Source of the DNA: Streptomyces solicavernae
GTDB lineage: Bacteria > Actinomycetota > Actinomycetes > Streptomycetales > Streptomycetaceae
NCBI RefSeq assembly: GCF_029968095.1
Contig: NZ_JASCIR010000009.1
Location: forward strand, 169,076 to 233,075
Length of the DNA: 64,000 nucleotides
Reading direction: 5' to 3'
The first letter of the stretch is position 1. Each line of letters starts with the position of its first letter. The position numbers and the translations under genes are program-made. Below the pieces are notes generated by a model that was not told the DNA's origin, did not search any database, and saw only the letters and a list, made by a program, of their open reading frames with translations. This document shows positions 60,219 through 64,000 of the stretch, one piece after another.

Positions 60219-62447
60219 GATGAGAGGGCGGGGCTCCGGATCGCGCGGCAGGCCGAGCAGCCGTTCCGCCACGACGTTCAGCTGCACCTGCGTCGTACCG
60301 CCCGCGATGGTCAGGCAGCGGGACATCAGGAACCCGTGCACGGCCCGCTCGCCCGCGCCCTCGCGCACCGCGCCCGCCGGGCCGAGCAGTTCGAGGGCGA
60401 GCTCGGCGACCTTCTGCTGGTGCGGGGTCTGGACGAGTTTCCTGATGGACGCCCCGGCCCCGGGCTCCGCCCCGGCGACCTGCCGCATCGTCGTACGGAG
60501 CCCGATGCAGGCCAGGGCGTGCGCCTCGGCGGCGAGGGCGCCGATGCGGGTGCGGCAGGCCCCGTCGAGGTCGGCGGCGCGGGCGATGAGCGCTTCGAGG
60601 CCGGTGTCGAACGCCACCTGGTCGGCCATGTGGACGCGCTCGTTGCCGAGGGTGTTGCGGGCGACCCGCCAGCCGTCGTTCACCTCACCGACCACCGCGT
60701 CCGCGGGCAGCACCACATCGTCGAAGTACACCTCGTTGAAGAGGGAGTCCCCGGTGATCTCCCTGAGCGGCCGGACGTCGACGCCGTCCGTACGCTTCAT
60801 GTCGACAAGGAAATAAGTCAGCCCCTTGTGCTTGGGCGCGTCCGGGTCGGTACGGGCGAGCAGAATCCCGTAGTCCGCCCACTGCGCGGCGCTCGTCCAC
60901 ACCTTCTGCCCGTTGACCCGCCAGCGCCCGTCGTCGAGCCGTTCGGCGCGAGTGCGCAGCGCGGCGAGGTCCGAGCCCGCCTCCGGCTCGCTGAACAGCT
61001 GGCACCAGAGCACGTCCCCGCGCAGGGTCGGCGCGAGGTGGGCCTCCTGCTGCGCCTCGGTCCCGTACGCGAGGAGCGAGGGCACGACCCAGGTGGCGAT
61101 GCCCAGATCGCTCACCTTCACCCCGGCCGCCCTCAACTCCTCCTGAACGGCGAGCTGTTGCACGGGTCCGGCACCCAGTCCGTAGGGGGGCGGCAGGTGC
61201 GGGGCGGCGTAGCCGGTCGGCGCGAGGGCGCGGCGGGCGGAGGCGGGGTCGAGGCCGCGCGCCCCGTCGATGGCCTGGCGCGCGGTGTGGCGGTACGCGT
61301 CAGCCTCCGCCGGAAGGTCGAGCCGCAGCTCCCGTCGGACCCCCGCCTCGGCGAACCGCACCGCACGCGCGCGGTGACTGTCCCCCGTACCGAGCAACTG
61401 CCGTGCGACCAGGGCCCGGCGCAGATACAGGTGCGCGTCGTGCTCCCAGGTGAAGCCGATGCCGCCGAGGATCTGGATGCAGTCCTTGGCGCAGGAGTGT
61501 GCGGCGTCGAGTGCGGTCGCGGCGGCGAGGGAGGTGACGAGTCCGCGTACGTTGGGGGCCTCTGTTTCCGCTGCCCGGGCGGCGTCCCAGGCGAGGGCGC
61601 GTGCCTGCTCGACCCGGACGAGCATGTCGGCGCACAGGTGCTTGACCCCCTGGAACTGCCCGATCGGCCGCCCGAACTGCTCGCGCACCTTGGCGTGTCC
61701 GGCGGCCGTTTCGAGGGCCCGGCTCGCGGTGCCGCAGGCGTCGGCGGCGTGGAGGGTGGCGGCGAGGTCGCGTACGAGGGCGGTGTCGAGCCCGTGCAGG
61801 ACGCGCTCGGCGGGCACGGGGACCTGGCTCGCGGTGACTTCGGCGGTCGGCCGGGTCGGATCGGCGCTCTCGTGCCCGCGCACGCTGACGGTTTCCGCGT
61901 CGACGGCGACCCATACGGTGCCGGTCGCGGACTCGGCGGCGAGCAGCAGCAGGTCGGCCTCGCCGCCGGAGAGCACGGGCGGGGCGGCCCCGTCGAGCAC
62001 GTACCCGTCGCCCTCGGCCACGGCGGTGAGCGTGCCGGCGCCCAGTGCGGCGGCGCCGATCCCCCGTCCCGCGGCCAGCTCGCGGGCCAGCTCCCGCTGT
62101 CCGGCGCGGTGCAGGGCGGTGAGGGTCAGCGCGTTGGCGAGGTACGGCCCGGGAAGCGCGGCCCGCGCCGCCTCCTCCAGGACGACGGCAAGATCGACGA
62201 GATCCCCGCCGCCTCCCCCGTACCCCTCCTCCGGCAGATGCGGCGCGAGCAGCCCCTGCCCGGCGAGCCCGTCCCAGTACGCGGGCCGCCCGGCCCTGCT
62301 GTCCGGGCTTTCGAGCAGCTTGCGCGTCTCCTCGACGGGTACGGCGCGGGCCACCCAGCCGCGCACGGCCTCGGCCAACTCCCGCTGCTCTTCGGTGATT
62401 CCGATGCTTCCGACGTTTCCGGCGCTTCCGGCGCTCCCGATGCCCAT
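60216..62447 (-). CDS. Fused two-domain acyl-CoA dehydrogenase, FadE34/ChsE3-like
   Basis: 743 residues from ATG 62447 (MGIGSAGSAGNVGS). Two complete acyl-CoA dehydrogenase modules in tandem. The first (about 1-370) has EEGYGGGGGDLVDLAVVLEEAARAALPGPY, AKVREQFGRPIGQFQGVKH and CIQILGGIGFTWEHDAHLYLRRA. The second has LGIATWVVPSLLAYGTEAQQ, WCQLFSEPEAGSDLAALRTRAE and RWRVNGQKVWTSAAQWAD. Fusions of this kind in mycobacteria (FadE34) dehydrogenate steroid C24 acyl-CoA. Its promoter holds a KstR-type box and the TGACG inverted repeat. An upstream in-frame poly-Ser extension comes from a triplet repeat and is not coding. Confidence 0.92.
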   Translation of the reverse strand: MGIGSAGSAGNVGSIGITEEQRELAEAVRGWVARAVPVEETRKLLESPDSRAGRPAYWDGLAGQGLLAPHLPEEGYGGGGGDLVDLAVVLEEAARAALPGPYLANALTLTALHRAGQRELARELAAGRGIGAAALGAGTLTAVAEGDGYVLDGAAPPVLSGGEADLLLLAAESATGTVWVAVDAETVSVRGHESADPTRPTAEVTASQVPVPAERVLHGLDTALVRDLAATLHAADACGTASRALETAAGHAKVREQFGRPIGQFQGVKHLCADMLVRVEQARALAWDAARAAETEAPNVRGLVTSLAAATALDAAHSCAKDCIQILGGIGFTWEHDAHLYLRRALVARQLLGTGDSHRARAVRFAEAGVRRELRLDLPAEADAYRHTARQAIDGARGLDPASARRALAPTGYAAPHLPPPYGLGAGPVQQLAVQEELRAAGVKVSDLGIATWVVPSLLAYGTEAQQEAHLAPTLRGDVLWCQLFSEPEAGSDLAALRTRAERLDDGRWRVNGQKVWTSAAQWADYGILLARTDPDAPKHKGLTYFLVDMKRTDGVDVRPLREITGDSLFNEVYFDDVVLPADAVVGEVNDGWRVARNTLGNERVHMADQVAFDTGLEALIARAADLDGACRTRIGALAAEAHALACIGLRTTMRQVAGAEPGAGASIRKLVQTPHQQKVAELALELLGPAGAVREGAGERAVHGFLMSRCLTIAGGTTQVQLNVVAERLLGLPRDPEPRPLI

Positions 62448-62458
62448 GCGGGGCACAC

Positions 62459-62472
62459 TAGAACACGTTTCA
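62459..62472. promoter_or_regulatory. KstR-type box TAGAACACGTTTCA
   Basis: Matches TNNAACNNGTTNNA at every fixed position, 12 bp upstream of the acyl-CoA dehydrogenase start. Less symmetric than the copy at 56707. Confidence 0.7.
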
Positions 62473-62475
62473 ATC

Positions 62476-62488
62476 TGACGGAAGGTCA
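62476..62488. promoter_or_regulatory. Inverted repeat TGACG-GAA-GGTCA
   Basis: Directly beside the KstR-type box. In the form CTGACGGAAGGTCAGA it is nearly identical to the site at 56775-56790. Confidence 0.65.
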
Positions 62489-62498
62489 GAAACAGTCC

Positions 62499-62578
62499 GG
62501 TGTCGGCGTCGGTGTCGGTGTCGGTGTCGGCCGGACTGCTGCTGCTGCTACTGCTACTGCTGCTGCTGCTGCTGCTGC
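62499..62578. repeat. GGTGTC hexamer run and CTG/CTA triplet run
   Basis: GGTGTC/GGCGTC hexamers at 62499-62528 are followed by 14 triplets at 62536-62577 (12 CTG, 2 CTA). On the minus strand the triplets are CAG/TAG. They lie just upstream of the acyl-CoA dehydrogenase promoter boxes. Confidence 0.93.
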
Positions 62579-62588
62579 ACAACAAAAC

Positions 62589-62626
62589 GTCGACCCCCGA
62601 GACCACAGCAGGTCCCGGGGGCCGAC
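62589..62626 (-). terminator. Terminator of the GG-leader peptide gene
   Basis: 16-base arms (62589-62604 and 62611-62626) with two mismatches and a 6-base loop. On the minus strand it is followed by GTTTTGTT. It lies 20 bases past the stop of the peptide gene. Confidence 0.75.
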
Positions 62627-62646
62627 GCGGCCGCAAGGGCGGGAGA

Positions 62647-62862
62647 TCAGCCGGTGACCGAACCCAGACCCAGCGGGATGTCCTTGACGGTGATCGAGAC
62701 GGAGTCGATGGAGCCTCCGCTCAGCACGGGCAGGCCGTTGGGGCCCTGCGTGAACTCGGCCGTCAGGCCCTCCACACTGCCGCTGACCGACAGGCCACCC
62801 GCGATGTTGTCGAGGTCGGCGTCGGCTATCTCAGCGGTCTCGATGCGCGAGGTCTCGCTCAT
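62647..62862 (-). CDS. Orphan peptide precursor with double-glycine leader
   Basis: 71 residues. The leader MSETSRIETAEIADADLDNIAGG (23 residues) is acidic and ends in the ADLDNIAGG form of GG-type cleavage sites, as in lanthipeptide and related RiPP precursors of Streptomyces. The 48-residue core starts LSVSGSVEGLTAEF and ends GLGSVTG. It has eight Ser and four Thr but no Cys, so a lanthionine cannot form. No modification enzyme, GG protease or exporter is adjacent. AAGGA lies about ten bases before the ATG; a single-gene terminator follows. It could be a RiPP modified in trans or an unmodified secreted peptide. Confidence 0.75.
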   Translation of the reverse strand: MSETSRIETAEIADADLDNIAGGLSVSGSVEGLTAEFTQGPNGLPVLSGGSIDSVSITVKDIPLGLGSVTG

Positions 62863-63011
62863 GGTGATGAGTGTCCTTCGTGTCTGATGGGAAGTCGTAC
62901 CACTGGACCCAATCACGCCCGCACAGCCCAGGTGCACCCCAACTCCCCACCTTTCACACGCCGTTCACCGGAAGCACGCACCCCGCTTTGCCCGCGTCGC
63001 GAAGCTTCCGA

Positions 63012-63290
63012 TCACCCGAACCGCCCATCGGACGCGGCCCGCACGAACGCGGCGAATGCACCGGGGCTCGCGGTGAAGGCTCCCGCCTCGGGGGCCTTGG
63101 AGTCGCGGAGGGCGATGCGGGTGGGGAGCTGGGCGATCTCGACGCACTCGCCGCCGGTGCTGCCGCTGTACGACGACTTGCGCCAGGCGGCGTGGCCGAT
63201 GGGGGCGCATTCGATGCACTCGCCGCCAGTATCTCCGCTGTACGTCGACTTACGCCACGTCGCGCCCGTCAGATCCCGGTCAGTGTGCAT
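63012..63290 (-). CDS. DUF397 protein with duplicated motif
   Basis: 92 residues. Two successive DUF397 motifs: ATWRKSTYSGDTGGECIECA and AAWRKSSYSGSTGGECVEIA, then the usual RIALRDSKAPEAGAFTASPGAFAAFVR. Most members have one WRKSSYS motif, so this one carries an internal duplication. DUF397 proteins pair with Scr1/WhiJ-type XRE regulators and modulate them in an antitoxin-like way. The ATG overlaps the regulator gene by 11 bases. Confidence 0.92.
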   Translation of the reverse strand: MHTDRDLTGATWRKSTYSGDTGGECIECAPIGHAAWRKSSYSGSTGGECVEIAQLPTRIALRDSKAPEAGAFTASPGAFAAFVRAASDGRFG

Positions 63291-64000
63291 AACGCTCCTC
63301 CATCACTCGGGCGATCAGCGCCGCCGAGTCCTCCACGGAGAGCGCGGCGGCCTGCAGGTGATCGTATCGGAGCGAACCTTCCCTGATGGCTTGCGGGTTG
63401 GCGGTCATGTGCCCCTGCACGAAGTCCTCTGTGTAGACGAGGTCGGGGTCGTCGTCGAACCTGAGCAGGGTGAAGGAACCCATCAACCCGGCATGCGCAC
63501 CCGCACTGAACGGCAGCGCCTGAATCTTCACCCAGTCCCGCTCCTGCAGATCCAACAGGCGGCGGAGTTGGGTTCGCATGACCTCCGAACCGCCGATCTC
63601 CTGATGCAGCACGGCCTCGCTCAGCACGACCCACACCAGCGGCGGCTGTTCCCGCTCCAGGATGCGCTGACGTTCGAGCCGGGCCGCCACCTTGGCGTCG
63701 AGGTCACCGTCGGACCGCACACCGAGAACCGCCCGCGCATACGCCTCCGTCTGAAGAAGCCCGTACACCAACTGGGCCTGATACGTGGAGATATAGGCCG
63801 CCCTGGCCTCCATCTCCGCGTACGCCTGGAACCAGCTGGGCAACTGGCTCCGCAGCACCAGCCCGACCAGCCGGCCGAAGTGGCCGTCGGTCCCGAGGGC
63901 CGCGTCGAGCCGCTCGGACAGCTGCCGCGTAGGAACCTTGTGCGCGGTCTCGATCTGCCCGATGAGGGACCCCGTACAGAAGACGCACCGCCCCAGCTCA
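63280..64000 (-). CDS. XRE-family regulator with DUF5753 (Scr1/WhiJ-like), 5' end outside the window
   Basis: The frame is open to the right edge: ELGRCVFCTGSLIGQIETAHKVP is the end of the HTH. The DUF5753 domain follows: YISTYQAQLVYGLLQTEAYARAVLG, RLERQRILEREQPPLVWVVLSEAVLHQEIGG, VKIQALPFSAGAHAGLMGSFTLL and DLVYTEDFVQG. About 240 residues are visible. Such regulators, with a DUF397 partner downstream, affect sporulation and antibiotic production in Streptomyces. Confidence 0.93.
   Translation of the reverse strand, partial: ELGRCVFCTGSLIGQIETAHKVPTRQLSERLDAALGTDGHFGRLVGLVLRSQLPSWFQAYAEMEARAAYISTYQAQLVYGLLQTEAYARAVLGVRSDGDLDAKVAARLERQRILEREQPPLVWVVLSEAVLHQEIGGSEVMRTQLRRLLDLQERDWVKIQALPFSAGAHAGLMGSFTLLRFDDDPDLVYTEDFVQGHMTANPQAIREGSLRYDHLQAAALSVEDSAALIARVMEERYAH

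Noticed and set aside
62448..62636. N-terminal poly-Ser extension of the acyl-CoA dehydrogenase
   Set aside because: Produced by the CTG/CAG triplet run and hexamers; it would place the promoter boxes inside the gene, and family alignment starts at MGIGSAGS.

Overview
This is a 64 kb piece of a very GC-rich actinobacterial chromosome, almost certainly Streptomyces. The evidence is the third-position GC bias, SD-poor and apparently leaderless promoters, DmdR-type iron boxes, an AfsR/SARP-NB-ARC-TPR regulator, an actinobacterial class A RNase P RNA, and a Scr1-type XRE/DUF397 gene pair. Most genes are intact housekeeping or conserved streptomycete genes. There is no prophage, IS element, CRISPR array, rRNA or tRNA that I can see.

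Layout. 1-13.4 kb: end of a PAP2 phosphatase, the GS adenylyltransferase glnE, a PIN-toxin/antitoxin pair, a VOC protein, the GS-like glnA2, DUF3105-DUF305 membrane/secreted proteins, NAD+ synthetase, an MFS pump and a membrane EEP hydrolase. 13.7-24.1 kb: panB, a drrAB-like ABC exporter, a large SARP-STAND regulator, an M50 protease, F420:NADPH oxidoreductase and methionine aminopeptidase. 24.1-38.7 kb: iron-regulated heme oxygenase, lipoprotein, prim-pol-like protein, GDPD, TetR/ddaH divergent pair, Rsm22-like methyltransferase, MFS-serine hydrolase pair, PhoD, SDR, PhzF-like isomerase and a cytochrome P450. 39.0-42.1 kb: a small decayed accessory patch with several frameshifted or 5'-broken genes, including a HigB-like toxin broken by one base while its XRE antitoxin is intact. 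It abuts rnpB (42.36-42.77 kb). 42.9-53.4 kb: MerR regulator, RNB ribonuclease, YaaA, Eda, the conserved Nif3/zinc-ribbon/RNase H-phosphatase operon, and an iron-box-controlled siderophore-binding lipoprotein. 53.4-62.6 kb: a beta-oxidation-type cluster (SDR, Zn-ADH, MaoC hydratase, DHA2 pump, SCP2-thiolase, fused two-domain acyl-CoA dehydrogenase). 62.6-64 kb: an orphan GG-leader peptide gene and an XRE/DUF397 pair running off the window.

Two signals stand out. First, the two promoters of the 53-62 kb cluster each carry a KstR-type palindrome (TNNAACNNGTTNNA) and a second 13-bp inverted repeat of the form TGACG-N3-NGTCA. The second motif recurs upstream of the P450 at 38.3 kb. Together with gene content (two-domain FadE34-like dehydrogenase, Hsd4A/Hsd4B-like SDR and hydratase, Ltp-like thiolase), this suggests a regulon for steroid or branched-lipid side-chain oxidation. 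Second, about fifteen unrelated genes end inside or within a few bases of short tandem repeats (units of 5-55 bp, 2-15 copies), often with the stop codon as part of the repeated unit. This recurrent stop-codon-anchored repeat architecture is not explained by any single gene.

Other notable items: two translationally coupled genes that seem to start with CTG inside a CTGA overlap; a 17-20 residue insertion inside the catalytic motif of an RNB ribonuclease; a receiver-only response regulator that has lost its HTH; and a double-glycine leader peptide whose core has no cysteine. All functional assignments rest on motif and family recognition by eye; no database search was run.
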